Positions 1 through 8,070 of a DNA stretch of 64,000 bases are shown here, piece by piece. The translations under genes were made by a program, and so were the position numbers. The DNA is taken from positions 1-64,000 of the forward strand of contig NZ_JAOSZE010000038.1 in assembly GCF_025630775.1 (NCBI RefSeq), given 5' to 3'. Below the pieces are notes generated by a model, which was given only the letters and a program-made list of their open reading frames with translations, was not told the origin of the DNA and made no database searches. Position 1 is the first letter of the stretch. Each line of letters begins with the position of its first letter. This DNA is from Actinoplanes sp. KI2. GTDB lineage: Bacteria; Actinomycetota; Actinomycetes; Mycobacteriales; Micromonosporaceae.

Positions 1-372
1 AACGTGTTCTTCGACGACGGCGACGTGCCACCGACCAGCTGCCGGGTCACGTACCGGGTCGACAGCCAGTGGAACACCACCCCGACATCCGGCGGTTTCG
101 GCGTCACGATGAGCATCACCAACACCGGCTCCACGCCGATCCCGGCCTGGAAGCTGCGCTTCGTGTTCGCCAACGGGCAGCAGATAACCGGCTTCTGGAA
201 CAGCACCGTCGCGCAGGACGGTGCCCGGGTGCCGGTGGCGAACGCGTCCTGGAACGCCACCCTCAACCCCGGGCAGACGCTTGACGGCGTCGGGTTCAAC
301 GCCACCTGGTCCGGCACGAACAACCGGCCGACCGCGTTCTCGGTCAACACCACCGCCTGCAGCGTCGGGTAG
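1..372 (+). CDS. C-terminal CBM2 carbohydrate-binding module of a secreted enzyme (5' truncated)
   Basis: The window opens inside this gene, so only the last 123 codons are visible and the true start lies upstream. The remainder is one family 2 carbohydrate-binding module. A Cys at residue 14 and a Cys four residues from the end would form the usual disulphide that closes the domain. Between them lie spaced aromatics (SQW, PAWKL, GFWNS, ASWNA, ATWSG) and the NTG and GFN signatures of this fold. The preceding VPPTS looks like the end of a linker. The family binds cellulose or chitin and is normally attached to a secreted glycoside hydrolase or polysaccharide lyase; which catalytic domain was attached cannot be told. 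A terminator hairpin follows 9 bases after the stop. Confidence 0.9.
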   Translation, partial: NVFFDDGDVPPTSCRVTYRVDSQWNTTPTSGGFGVTMSITNTGSTPIPAWKLRFVFANGQQITGFWNSTVAQDGARVPVANASWNATLNPGQTLDGVGFNATWSGTNNRPTAFSVNTTACSVG

Positions 373-381
373 GTGACCGTT

Positions 382-411
382 CGGGTGGGGGTCCGTGCGG
401 ACCCCCACCCG
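382..411. terminator. Bidirectional hairpin terminator
   Basis: A 14-bp perfect inverted repeat (arms 382-395 and 398-411, rich in G on the left and C on the right) sits between the converging CBM2 gene and the DUF1772 gene, abutting the latter's stop codon. There is no T-run, which is common for terminators in high-GC actinobacteria. It probably ends transcription from both sides. Confidence 0.65.
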
Positions 412-876
412 TCAATGCCGGCGGACCGCCGCGACCAGCAGCACCGCGCATCCGGCCAGGCAGAGGACGGTACGGGCGTGGTTCGCCGGTTCCCAGCCGG
501 CCAGGAACCGCGACCAGGTGACCGCGCCGGACTCCAGGCGGTCGTTCAGCGGCACGTTGATCGCGGACGTGACGCCGAGTGCTCCGACGATGGTCAGGGC
601 CGCGCCTGCCAGCAACCACGCGGCGCCGGGCTGCGACCAGGTGGTGAGCGCCCGGACGACGATCGCGACGCAGAGCGCCGAGACACCGAACAAGGCGATC
701 ATGAGGGGCGGACGGACCGCGGTGACGTTGAGCGAGCGCATCGCGGCCGCGCCACCCGGCTCCGGCAGCCGCCGCAGACCACTCATGACGAACGCGGAGA
801 ACGCGAAGAACACACCGGCGAGCAGCCCGCTCCCCACGGTGGTGGCTGCGGTGAGGACTTCCCAGGTACGACTCAT
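412..876 (-). CDS. DUF1772 (anthrone oxygenase-like) integral membrane protein
   Basis: A 154-residue membrane protein with about four hydrophobic segments (near residues 5-30, 55-80, 85-110 and 135-152). The first helix (GSGLLAGVFFAFSAFVM) and the downstream NVPLNDRL segment are characteristic of the DUF1772 family, a few members of which are described as anthrone oxygenases while most are uncharacterised. I place the start at MSRTWEV, where the hydrophobic N-terminus begins; an in-frame ATG 12 codons upstream lacks a ribosome site. The gene stands alone, converging on the CBM2 gene and diverging from the next one. The family call is firm; the substrate is unknown. Confidence 0.75.
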   Translation of the reverse strand: MSRTWEVLTAATTVGSGLLAGVFFAFSAFVMSGLRRLPEPGGAAAMRSLNVTAVRPPLMIALFGVSALCVAIVVRALTTWSQPGAAWLLAGAALTIVGALGVTSAINVPLNDRLESGAVTWSRFLAGWEPANHARTVLCLAGCAVLLVAAVRRH

Positions 877-1079
877 GACTCCATGGGACCGCAGCCGGGT
901 GAGCTGATCCATGCGGCGGACACCCGATTACATACGCGAGCGTCTACCCCGTGCGGACCATGTGACCGCCCGGCCGGGCACCGGCCCGGTCCGTGGTAAG
1001 TCATCCCGGGCGGACGGTGTCTCGCCGACCGCTCGGGGTCACAGTGGTAGTCGGACCACCTCGACCTCAGGGGGCTTCG

Positions 1080-1739
1080 GTGGACAACGCGTACCCATAC
1101 CAACCGGCCGGTCTCGCTGCCCGCGACCGCGGCCACGTCCTGTTCGCCAAGACGATGGGCTACGTCGCGGCGACCACCGGCCTGTTCGCGCTGGGCGCCT
1201 ACCTCGGGCGCAATCTGCCCGGCTGGCTGGCGTTCGTCGCCTATCTCGCGTCGTTCGCCGCCCTGATCGGCATGCAGTTCACCGTACGCCGGTCGCGGCA
1301 GCAGACCGTGGCGCTGCTCATGGTGTTCGGCCTGCTGATGGGCGTGGCGGTCGCGCCGACGCTGGTCTACTACGCCAGCACCGACCCGCAGGCGTTGTGG
1401 CAGGCCGGCGCGGCAACGGCGCTGTTCGTCGCCGGGTTCGGCGCGGCCGGGTACGCCACCCGGCGCGATCTGACGGCGCTGGCCCGGATCTGCTTCTGGG
1501 CCCTGGTGGCGCTGCTCGGCTTCGGGATCTTGCTGATCTTCGTGAACATCCCGAACGGCGCTCTGATCTACTCCGTACTCGGCTTGGTGATCTTCGCTGG
1601 TTTCATCATGTTCGACTTCCAGCGGGTGCGCCGCTCGTCCGACGTCGACTCGGCACCGCTGCTCGCGGCGTCCATCTTCCTCGACGTCCTCAACGTGTTC
1701 CTGTTCTTCCTACGCATCTTCCGCGGCGGCAACCGCTGA
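1080..1739 (+). CDS. Bax inhibitor-1/YccA (TMBIM) family membrane protein
   Basis: A 219-residue protein with about seven transmembrane segments, starting at a GTG preceded by CAGGGGGC. After a short polar N-terminus (VDNAYPYQPAG) it runs through hydrophobic helices to a final pair ending FLDVLNVFLFFLRIF. The motif GFIMFDFQRVRR, with an acidic residue in the penultimate loop, and the DVLNVFL ending are typical of bacterial YccA/BI-1 proteins, which form pH-sensitive calcium leak channels or interact with FtsH depending on the member. It is monocistronic, and its 3' end lies only 15 bases from the converging NhaC gene. Confidence 0.88.
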   Translation: MDNAYPYQPAGLAARDRGHVLFAKTMGYVAATTGLFALGAYLGRNLPGWLAFVAYLASFAALIGMQFTVRRSRQQTVALLMVFGLLMGVAVAPTLVYYASTDPQALWQAGAATALFVAGFGAAGYATRRDLTALARICFWALVALLGFGILLIFVNIPNGALIYSVLGLVIFAGFIMFDFQRVRRSSDVDSAPLLAASIFLDVLNVFLFFLRIFRGGNR

Positions 1740-1754
1740 CCGGACGATCCGCGG

Positions 1755-3266
1755 TCATCGCGGTTCCGCGTCGTCGGACGGCGCGCCGGCCTGCGCCACG
1801 GTCGGCACCTTGAAGCCAATGAAGCCGTAGAGCACGTCGAGGATCGGGCTGAGGATGTTGAAGAAGCAGTACGGCAGGTAGGCGCCGGTGGCGACGCCGA
1901 GCACCCCGGCCGTGTACGCCCCGCTGGTGTTCCACGGCACCAGTACGGCCGTGACGGTGCCCGCGTCCTCGACCGCGCGGGCGAGCGTCTGTGGCGCCAG
2001 CCCACGACGGGCGAACTCGTCCCGGAACATCCGGCTCGGCAGGACGTCCGCGACGTACACGTCGCCGGCCACCACGTTGAGGCCGATCCCGGTGCTGTTG
2101 ACGGCGAGGATCAGCGAGCCGCGCCGCTTCGCCCGGGTGACGACGGGTGTGATGATCCGGCGCAGGAAACCGGCGTGCTCCATGATCGCCGCGTACGAGA
2201 GGGCGCCCAGGATCAGCCAGACCGTACTCAGCATGCTCGCCATGCCCCCGCGCGTGAACAGCTCGTCGATGACCGGCGCGCCGGACCGGCAGACGAACCC
2301 GGTCGCCATGGCCGAGAAGATCGCCTTCAGGCCGGTGGCGATCGGGCCGAGGCTCGGTTCGTGGACGAACGCGGTCACCGCGGCATGTTGGGTGAAGGTG
2401 GCGAGAATGCCGGCGAACAGCGCCGACCCGAGCAGCGCGAGGAACGGTGGGATCTGTTTCACCGTGAAGATCAGCAACAGCAGCAGGGGCAACAGGTTGA
2501 GCACCGAGAGGTGGAAGACGTTGCCGAGCGCCTCCTGGGCCGCCGCCGTGTCGAGCCGGCCCTGCGGCTGCGCGTTCAGGCCCATGAAGAAGAAGATGAC
2601 CAGGCTGATGGCGAGCGCCGGGCCCGAGGTCCAGAAGACGTTGCGCACGTGCTGAGCGACGGTGAGGCCGCGCCCGACGAGCTTCGGCACGAGGATCGTG
2701 GTCTCCGACAACGGCGTCATCTTGTCGCCGAAGTAGGCACCGCAGATCACCGCGCCCGCGGTCACCTCGACCGGCAGGCCCATCACCTTCGACATCCCCA
2801 CGAACGCGACGCCGAGGGTCCCGGCCGTGGTCCACGAACTGCCGGTGATCAGGCCGACCGTGGCGCACACCACCGCGGTCGCGAGGTAGAACCAGGTCGG
2901 GCTCATCAGGCGGATGCCGAAGTCCACCACGCTGGGAATCGTGCCCGCCATGTTCCAGGTGCCGATCAGCGCGCCGATCGCGAGCAGCATGAAGATCGGT
3001 GCCATGGCCGTGGTGACGCCACCGATCGCCGCGTCGGCCACCGCTGTCATCGCGAAGCCGTTCTTCAACGCGACCAGGGCGGCGAAGGCGGCGCTCAGCA
3101 GCAGCGCCACCTGCAACGGCCCGTCCATGGCCTGCGCGCCGAACAGGACGATGGTGGTCGCGAGCAGCGCGATGAGCACGACGACCGGCAGTACCGCGTC
3201 GAGCATCGTCGGTGGCCGGCCCGCGGGGTCCGGCGCCCGGTCAGCCTCGGTACTGCGGTTGTCCAT
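1755..3266 (-). CDS. nhaC: Na+/H+ antiporter, NhaC family
   Basis: A 503-residue polytopic membrane protein with about 12 hydrophobic segments. It starts at MDNRSTEAD, 8 bases downstream of a GGGGGC ribosome site. NhaC-family signatures include TGSSWTTAGTLGVAFVGM near residue 140 and GAYFGDKMTPLSETT near residue 180, plus a repeated half with LVPWNTSGAY near residue 440. Family members exchange external protons for internal sodium, or malate/lactate in the MleN branch. It is divergently arranged with the regulator at 3488, which may control it (inference from arrangement only). A perfect palindrome GCTTTC-A-GAAAGC at 3366-3378 lies between the two genes and could be an operator. Confidence 0.88.
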   Translation of the reverse strand: MDNRSTEADRAPDPAGRPPTMLDAVLPVVVLIALLATTIVLFGAQAMDGPLQVALLLSAAFAALVALKNGFAMTAVADAAIGGVTTAMAPIFMLLAIGALIGTWNMAGTIPSVVDFGIRLMSPTWFYLATAVVCATVGLITGSSWTTAGTLGVAFVGMSKVMGLPVEVTAGAVICGAYFGDKMTPLSETTILVPKLVGRGLTVAQHVRNVFWTSGPALAISLVIFFFMGLNAQPQGRLDTAAAQEALGNVFHLSVLNLLPLLLLLIFTVKQIPPFLALLGSALFAGILATFTQHAAVTAFVHEPSLGPIATGLKAIFSAMATGFVCRSGAPVIDELFTRGGMASMLSTVWLILGALSYAAIMEHAGFLRRIITPVVTRAKRRGSLILAVNSTGIGLNVVAGDVYVADVLPSRMFRDEFARRGLAPQTLARAVEDAGTVTAVLVPWNTSGAYTAGVLGVATGAYLPYCFFNILSPILDVLYGFIGFKVPTVAQAGAPSDDAEPR

Positions 3267-3365
3267 GGGCGCTGCCCCCGTGTCGTACCAGCCCGTCCGA
3301 GACGACCGCCGTCCGCTCCCACGATCTGTGATGCACCGTTGCCGGTCCAAGGCCGAATTTTAGGT

Positions 3366-3378
3366 GCTTTCAGAAAGC
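3366..3378. promoter_or_regulatory. Candidate operator palindrome between nhaC and regulator
   Basis: GCTTTCAGAAAGC is a perfect dyad with a single central base, located in the 221-bp divergent region between nhaC and the HTH regulator. It is the most symmetrical element there and is relatively AT-rich. No protein is known to bind it; this is inference from position. Confidence 0.3.
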
Positions 3379-3487
3379 GCCGGGCTCGAACCACCCGAAT
3401 TCGTCCTCGGTGGGCGGCATTAGGCAACGAGTCGCCGAGTAGCGCATACTCTCTGCGCAGCGACAGGTGGAGAGGAGACGGCCACCG

Positions 3488-4468
3488 ATGCTCGGCGCTC
3501 TGGGCCTGACCCCCGAACACGAAGCGGTCTACGGCGTGCTCGCCGGGCGTGCCCAGGCCGACCTGGCCGAGCTGGGCGAGGCTCTGCAGGTGCCCGCCGC
3601 CACGGTCGAGGCCACGCTGTCGCACCTGATGGCGTTCGGCCTGGTGAAGTCCACTCCGGACGGTGCCTTCGCCGCGGCGCCGCCCGCGATCGCGCTCGGC
3701 GCCATGATCAGCGAACGGCGGGCGGAGCTGCGCAGCGCCGAGCTGGCCCTGGTCACCCTCGCCGAGGAGCACCGCAAGGCGATGGCCGGCCGCACCATCA
3801 ACGAGCTGATCGAGGTGGTCACCGGCGTGGAGGCGATCCGGCACCGGTTCGCCCAGGTGCAGCACGCCGCCCGCACCCAGGTTCGCAGCTTCGTCACCAG
3901 GCCCTTCGTCGCCGTGCCGCCGGGCGCCAACCCGGTGGAGTCGCAGCTGGTCGCCCAGGGCGTCCGGTACCGCGTGGTGATCGACCAGCCGGCGCTCTCC
4001 GAGCCCGGCGTGGCCGCCGAGACCAGCGTGTCCCTGCGCGACGGGGTCGAGGTCCGGGTGACCGAGTCGCTGCCGATGAAGCTGATCCTGGCCGACGCCG
4101 AGCTCGCCCTGGTCCCGTTGACCGCCACCGCCGGCGAGGAACCGGGCGCGGTGCTGCTGCACCGCTCCGGGCTGCTCACGGCGATGGACGCGCTCTTCGA
4201 GATCGTGTGGCGGCACGGATACCCACTCGACGCGTCGGCGCTCGGTGATCTGACCGCGGAGGACGCCCGGGAGGCGGACGCGCCCACGGCACTGGACCGC
4301 AAGATCCTGGCGCTGCTGCTCGCCGGCCTCACCGATCAGGCGGTCGCCGGCCAGCTCGACCTCTCGCTGCGCACGCTGCAACGCCGCCTGCGCCACCTGA
4401 TGGACCTGGCCGGCGTGCAGAGCCGGATGCAGCTCGGCTGGTACGCCGCCCGGCACGACTGGGCCTGA
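3488..4468 (+). CDS. Two-HTH transcriptional regulator (TrmB-like N-terminus, LuxR-type C-terminus)
   Basis: A 326-residue DNA-binding protein. I choose MLGALGL as start because GGAGAGGAG lies about 10 bases upstream. Residues 5-60 resemble a TrmB/sugar-type winged helix (LAELGEALQVPAATVEATLSHLM). A central region of about 150 residues looks like a ligand or phospholipase-D-like sensor fold found in such actinobacterial regulators. The last 60 residues form a LuxR-like HTH (KILALLLAGLTDQAVAGQLDL, LRTLQRRLRHLMDLAG). There is no receiver or kinase domain, so it is probably a one-component regulator. It is divergent from nhaC. Its effector and targets are not evident. Confidence 0.72.
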   Translation: MLGALGLTPEHEAVYGVLAGRAQADLAELGEALQVPAATVEATLSHLMAFGLVKSTPDGAFAAAPPAIALGAMISERRAELRSAELALVTLAEEHRKAMAGRTINELIEVVTGVEAIRHRFAQVQHAARTQVRSFVTRPFVAVPPGANPVESQLVAQGVRYRVVIDQPALSEPGVAAETSVSLRDGVEVRVTESLPMKLILADAELALVPLTATAGEEPGAVLLHRSGLLTAMDALFEIVWRHGYPLDASALGDLTAEDAREADAPTALDRKILALLLAGLTDQAVAGQLDLSLRTLQRRLRHLMDLAGVQSRMQLGWYAARHDWA

Positions 4469-4562
4469 CGGCCTGCGAAACCTCCTGAGCGGTACGCCGC
4501 CGGGGTCGTGAGCCGGCCAGGCGCGGGGACCGGGCTCCACTTCGAGCCCGATCCCCGGAGGG

Positions 4563-4937
4563 TCACCGTCGCTGCTCGATCTGGCGCAGCAGCGCCTCGC
4601 TCTCCGGATCGGGCAGGACCTCCCGGACCTCTTGCGCGCAGCGGCAGGCGACGGCAATCTTGGCCGCCCACGCCAGCGCCTCCTCGCGCGAGGCCACGTC
4701 GACGACCGCGAACCCGCCGAGGACCTCCTTGGTCTCCGGGTACGGGCCGTCGGTGACCATCCCGTCGGTGGACACGATGCTCGCCTGCTGCCGTTCGATC
4801 CCGAGGCCGAACACCCACACGCCGGCGCTCACGGCCTCCTCGATCACCGCGCGCGCGGCCTTGCCGACGTCGGGCATGTCCTCGGCGGGGATATGGTCCA
4901 TCGCGCCGTCATTGAACGAGATCAAGTATCGCGTCAT
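4563..4937 (-). CDS. YCII (DGPF) domain protein
   Basis: A 124-residue protein starting MTRYLISFND and carrying the DGPYPETKEVLGGF motif that defines the DGPF subgroup of YCII proteins. These small ferredoxin-like-fold proteins are usually encoded beside ECF sigma factors, but this copy has none adjacent; the window's sigma-linked copy is at 8067-8408. The C-terminus is charged (PESEALLRQIEQRR). An enzymatic role has been proposed for the family, but none is established. It is divergent from the RsbW-like gene. Confidence 0.8.
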   Translation of the reverse strand: MTRYLISFNDGAMDHIPAEDMPDVGKAARAVIEEAVSAGVWVFGLGIERQQASIVSTDGMVTDGPYPETKEVLGGFAVVDVASREEALAWAAKIAVACRCAQEVREVLPDPESEALLRQIEQRR

Positions 4938-5090
4938 CCCATGCTCCCTTGTCCCGGCGGCCGCCGCCGACCGCTCTCGCCTGAGCTACGAACGACTCGG
5001 CCCGGATCCGACGCTATGCCACAGATTCCGGAGCGTGGGTGTCCCCCGAACGGGGGGAGTGTCATCGCGCCCGCTGGGTACGCACCCGGG

Positions 5091-5486
5091 ATGGACGTAT
5101 TGCGGCTGTCCTTCACCGATGCGGTGGAGATCGCGTCGATCCGGGGCAGAGCGGTCGAGGTGCTCCGCGGGCAGCCGGTCGAGGTGGTCGACGACGTGAT
5201 GGTGGTGATCACGGAGTTGGTCGCGAACGTCGTGCAGCACACCGACCGCGGCGGCCATCTGAACCTGACCCCTGGGAAGGGCGTCGTGCAGGTGGAGGTC
5301 CACGACCACAGTCGCTCGTTCCCGCAGCTGCAGCGGTCCGATCCCCGCCGACCGGGCGGGCGCGGCCTGCTGCTGGTCGCCGCCCTCGCCCAGGCCTGGG
5401 GAAGCCGGCCCACGGCCACCGGCAAGGTGGTCTGGGCCTGGGTCGCCGTGCTGGCCGAACCGTCACCCACACCGTCCGGCGGGTGA
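5091..5486 (+). CDS. RsbW-like ATP-binding protein (HATPase_c_2)
   Basis: A 131-residue single-domain GHKL ATPase of the anti-sigma-factor kinase type. The N-box (VITELVANVVQH) lies near residues 40-51, a G1-like segment (VQVEVHDHSRSFP) follows, and GGRGLLLVAALAQAWG near residues 90-105 is the G2 glycine loop. Such proteins bind or phosphorylate anti-anti-sigma partners, but many actinobacterial copies are orphans, as here. I start at MDVLRLS; no strong ribosome site is visible and a slightly different start is possible. Confidence 0.75.
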   Translation: MDVLRLSFTDAVEIASIRGRAVEVLRGQPVEVVDDVMVVITELVANVVQHTDRGGHLNLTPGKGVVQVEVHDHSRSFPQLQRSDPRRPGGRGLLLVAALAQAWGSRPTATGKVVWAWVAVLAEPSPTPSGG

Positions 5487-5536
5487 CCGAGCTCAGCCCT
5501 CCTGACGCCGGCCGCTCGGGCGCCGCGACGCTGGGG

Positions 5537-6169
5537 TCAGAGGTCGTCCTCGGAGTTGCGGCGACGCTCGGCGATCTCCCAGGCGTAGACGTACTGGCGG
5601 ATCAGCTGGGCGGTCTTCTCGTCGGCGCGGAAGATGACCACCATCTCCCAGCCGGACCCGAGGTAGGCCTCGCGCAGCCGGTACACCGTGCCGGTGACCT
5701 CGACATCGACGTTGTTGAGCTGGAGCCAGGCCGACATCGGGTCGCCGACCTTGATCCGCGGCTTCATCGAGAGCCGGCAGCGCAGCCCGCCCTCGCTGAT
5801 GTCGAGCAGCCGCCCATCGAGCAGCTTCTCCTCGAGCTCGGCGCCGAGCTGCACCTCCGGGCCGCCGCCGCCGCGGACGAACTCACGGCGGTTGCCCGGC
5901 TGCGGCTCGCCGGTGGGCAGGAGCCGCCACTGGAACGGCGCGCTGTCGGTGATCTCGACGAGCTGACAGGGCAGAATGATCCGGGTACGCGGCTGCGCCC
6001 AGAAGACCTCGATCTCCTGCCCCGGCCGGGGTACCTCGGTTCCCGTCGTCTCGAGCGGCGCCGCGACGCTCAACACCTCGTTCTCCACGCCCTCGAGCCG
6101 AGAGCGGTAGTTGGTGTCCTCGGCGTGCACCAAATACATGGTCGTCCCGAGACGAGGAAGCTCTGCCAC
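5537..6169 (-). CDS. PilZ domain c-di-GMP-binding protein (YcgR-like)
   Basis: A 210-residue two-domain protein. Residues 1-90 form a YcgR-N-like beta domain. Residues 92-200 form a PilZ domain with both c-di-GMP motifs intact: RxxxR (R95-R99, within NRREFVR) and DxSxxG (D123-I-S-E-G-G128). Members act as c-di-GMP-responsive brakes or regulators of motility, secretion or polysaccharide synthesis. The gene is monocistronic with AGGAGA-like sequence upstream of ATG. With the chemoreceptor at 31461 it suggests c-di-GMP and chemotaxis signalling in a motile organism. Its output partner is not visible. Confidence 0.87.
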   Translation of the reverse strand: MAELPRLGTTMYLVHAEDTNYRSRLEGVENEVLSVAAPLETTGTEVPRPGQEIEVFWAQPRTRIILPCQLVEITDSAPFQWRLLPTGEPQPGNRREFVRGGGGPEVQLGAELEEKLLDGRLLDISEGGLRCRLSMKPRIKVGDPMSAWLQLNNVDVEVTGTVYRLREAYLGSGWEMVVIFRADEKTAQLIRQYVYAWEIAERRRNSEDDL

Positions 6170-6265
6170 GACGATCTCCTGAAACGAAAAGGGCCTGTCG
6201 GCGGGTAGGAGTCGGCCCCAGAGCCCCCGACCTGAGCCAAATTCACATCCGGAGTTCGGCTCGCC

Positions 6266-6682
6266 TCACAGGTGTTCCACAGCGGCGATGTTCCGGGCCT
6301 CCTCCGGGTCGGGTTCCGGCGTGTCCAGGAACGCTCGCAGCACCTCAACCGCCACGTCCGGCGCCAGTCGTTTCAGGCTCATCGCCAGCACATTTGCGTC
6401 GTTCCAGAGTCGCGCGCCGCGGGCTATCCAGGGGTCCCACGCGAGCGCCGCCCGGACGCCGGGAACCTTGTTCGCCGCGATCGCCGTGCCGGTGCCGGTC
6501 CAGCACATCACCACGCCGTAGTCGGCTCGGCCCTCGACGACGGCACGGCCCACGAAACGGCCCAGATCGGGCCAGCTCTCCGGCGCTTCCGGGCGGATGA
6601 GCTCGTGGCCGCCCTCGGTCAGGGCCGCGACGACGGCTCGGGTCGTCTCGTTCTCGTCGTCGCTGGCGAACGCTACCCGCAT
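6266..6682 (-). CDS. RpiB/LacA/LacB family sugar-phosphate isomerase
   Basis: A 138-residue protein with the family core: a Cys-containing loop (VVMCWTGTGTAIAANKVPGVRAAL, catalytic-type Cys60) and a WNDANVLAMSLKRL segment. Family enzymes interconvert ribose-5-phosphate and ribulose-5-phosphate, or galactose-6-phosphate and tagatose-6-phosphate. Two positions differ from classical RpiB. The N-terminal GSDHAG loop reads ASDDEN, so its His is absent. The His in HNDANVL is Trp. It therefore belongs to a divergent subgroup and its substrate should not be assumed. It lies downstream of the ECF sigma gene, separated by a 161-bp gap containing a 16-bp repeat array. Confidence 0.75.
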   Translation of the reverse strand: MRVAFASDDENETTRAVVAALTEGGHELIRPEAPESWPDLGRFVGRAVVEGRADYGVVMCWTGTGTAIAANKVPGVRAALAWDPWIARGARLWNDANVLAMSLKRLAPDVAVEVLRAFLDTPEPDPEEARNIAAVEHL

Positions 6683-6745
6683 GCCCGCAGCCTATGCCGC
6701 CCGCGGCGAAGCGGCCGACGACGCCGGCGGCCCACCCGCCGCCCC

Positions 6746-6826
6746 GGCGACCCCACCCGCGGGGCGACCCAACCGCCCGGCGACCCAACCGCTTGGCGAC
6801 CCAACCGCTTGGCGACCCACCCGCTG
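6746..6826. repeat. Five-copy ~16-bp tandem repeat
   Basis: Five consecutive 16-17-bp units close to GGCGACCCAACCGCTT occupy the gap between the ECF sigma gene and rpiB-like gene (units at 6746, 6763, 6779, 6795 and 6811). The third and fourth are identical; the outer ones have decayed. On the transcribed minus strand the array is G-rich. Confidence 0.85.
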
Positions 6827-6843
6827 GCGGCCTACGACGCGCT

Positions 6844-8070
6844 TCAGCGGCGGGCGGGCAACTGGTCGCGGCGGCGGATCAGGTAGGCGGTCTCGCCGCT
6901 GTTGGCGGCCAGCTCGATGGCCCGGTCGTAGGCCGCCCGCGCCTGGTCGCTGCGGCCCAGCCGGCGCAGCAACTCGGCGCGGGCGACGTGGAAGGCGTGG
7001 TAGCCGTCCAACGGCAGGCCGTCGACCTCGGCGAGCGCGACCGACGGGCCGTCCAGCTCGGCGAGCGCGATCGCCCGGTTCAGCCGGACGATCGGCGACG
7101 GGTCGAGGCGGGTCAGCTGGTCGTACAGCGCCACCACCTGCGACCAGTCGGTGTACCGGACGTCGGGGGCGGAGGTGTGGACCGCGTTGATCGCGGCGAG
7201 GATCTGGTAGCGGCCGGGCGGCCGGCCGGCGTCGAGACAGGCGCGCACCAGCGCGTGCCCCTCGGCGATCAGCGCGCGGTCCCAGGCGCCGCGGTCCTGA
7301 TCGCCGAGCGCGACCAGCTCGCCGGTCGCCGACAGGCGCGCCGGCCCGCGGGCCTCGGTCAGCAGCATCAGCGCCAGCAGGCCGGCGACCTCACCGTCCG
7401 CGGGCATCAGGGCGCGGACCAGCCGGGTCAGCCGGATCGCCTCGGTGGTCAGGTCGGCGCGGATCGGCTCCTTCTCCGGGTCGGACGCCAGGTAGCCCTC
7501 GTTGAAGATCAGATAGAGCACGGCGAGCACCCCGGTGACGCGCGCCGGAAGATCTTCACGGTACGGAATCCCGTACGGGATCCTCGCGTCTTTGATCTTT
7601 ACTTTCGCCCGGGTGATGCGCCGGCCCATCGCGGTCTCCTGGACCAGGAACGCGCGGGCGATCTCGGGCACGGTGAGCCCGCCCACCATGCGCAGGGTCA
7701 GCGCGACCCGCGACTCCATGGCGAGCGCGGGGTGGCAGCAGGTGAAGATCAGGCGAAGCCGATCGTCGTCGATGGCGCCGAACGGCTCCGCGGGCTCGGA
7801 CCGCAGCATCAGCGCCTCCCTGTGCTTCTCCTCCCGCCTGACCTCGCGGCGAAGCCGGTCGATGGCCTTGCGGTGCGCGGTGGTGGTGAGCCACCCGCCG
7901 GGATTGGGCGGAACGCCCGCGGCCGGCCAGTGCTCGACGGCGGCCGCGAACGCCTCGGCGGCCGACTCCTCGGCGACGTCGAGGTCGCCGATGCGGCGCG
8001 CCAGGGTCGCGACCACCCGGGCCCACTCCTCGCGATGGACCCGGGCGATCACCTCGCCGACGTCGGTCAT
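6844..8070 (-). CDS. ECF42-type RNA polymerase sigma factor with C-terminal extension
   Basis: A 408-residue protein, twice the usual ECF length. Residues 1-75 hold region 2 (LDVAEESAAEAFAAAVEHWP, followed by the conserved NPGGWLTTTAHRKAIDRLRR). Residues 105-165 hold region 4, with the family-typical LIFTCCHPALA and the HTH VPEIARAFLVQETAMGRRI. The remaining ~230 residues are the helical, TPR-like extension typical of ECF42 sigma factors (FNEGYLAS, LLALMLLTEAR, INAVH). In this group the extension replaces an anti-sigma factor and a DGPF protein is encoded alongside. Here the DGPF gene overlaps the start by 4 bases (ATGA), so the two are translationally coupled. Confidence 0.9.
   Translation of the reverse strand: MTDVGEVIARVHREEWARVVATLARRIGDLDVAEESAAEAFAAAVEHWPAAGVPPNPGGWLTTTAHRKAIDRLRREVRREEKHREALMLRSEPAEPFGAIDDDRLRLIFTCCHPALAMESRVALTLRMVGGLTVPEIARAFLVQETAMGRRITRAKVKIKDARIPYGIPYREDLPARVTGVLAVLYLIFNEGYLASDPEKEPIRADLTTEAIRLTRLVRALMPADGEVAGLLALMLLTEARGPARLSATGELVALGDQDRGAWDRALIAEGHALVRACLDAGRPPGRYQILAAINAVHTSAPDVRYTDWSQVVALYDQLTRLDPSPIVRLNRAIALAELDGPSVALAEVDGLPLDGYHAFHVARAELLRRLGRSDQARAAYDRAIELAANSGETAYLIRRRDQLPARR

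Noticed and set aside
3488..4468. A pathway-specific regulator of a natural-product cluster
   Set aside because: The LuxR-type C-terminus is reminiscent of such regulators, but no biosynthetic genes occur in the window.
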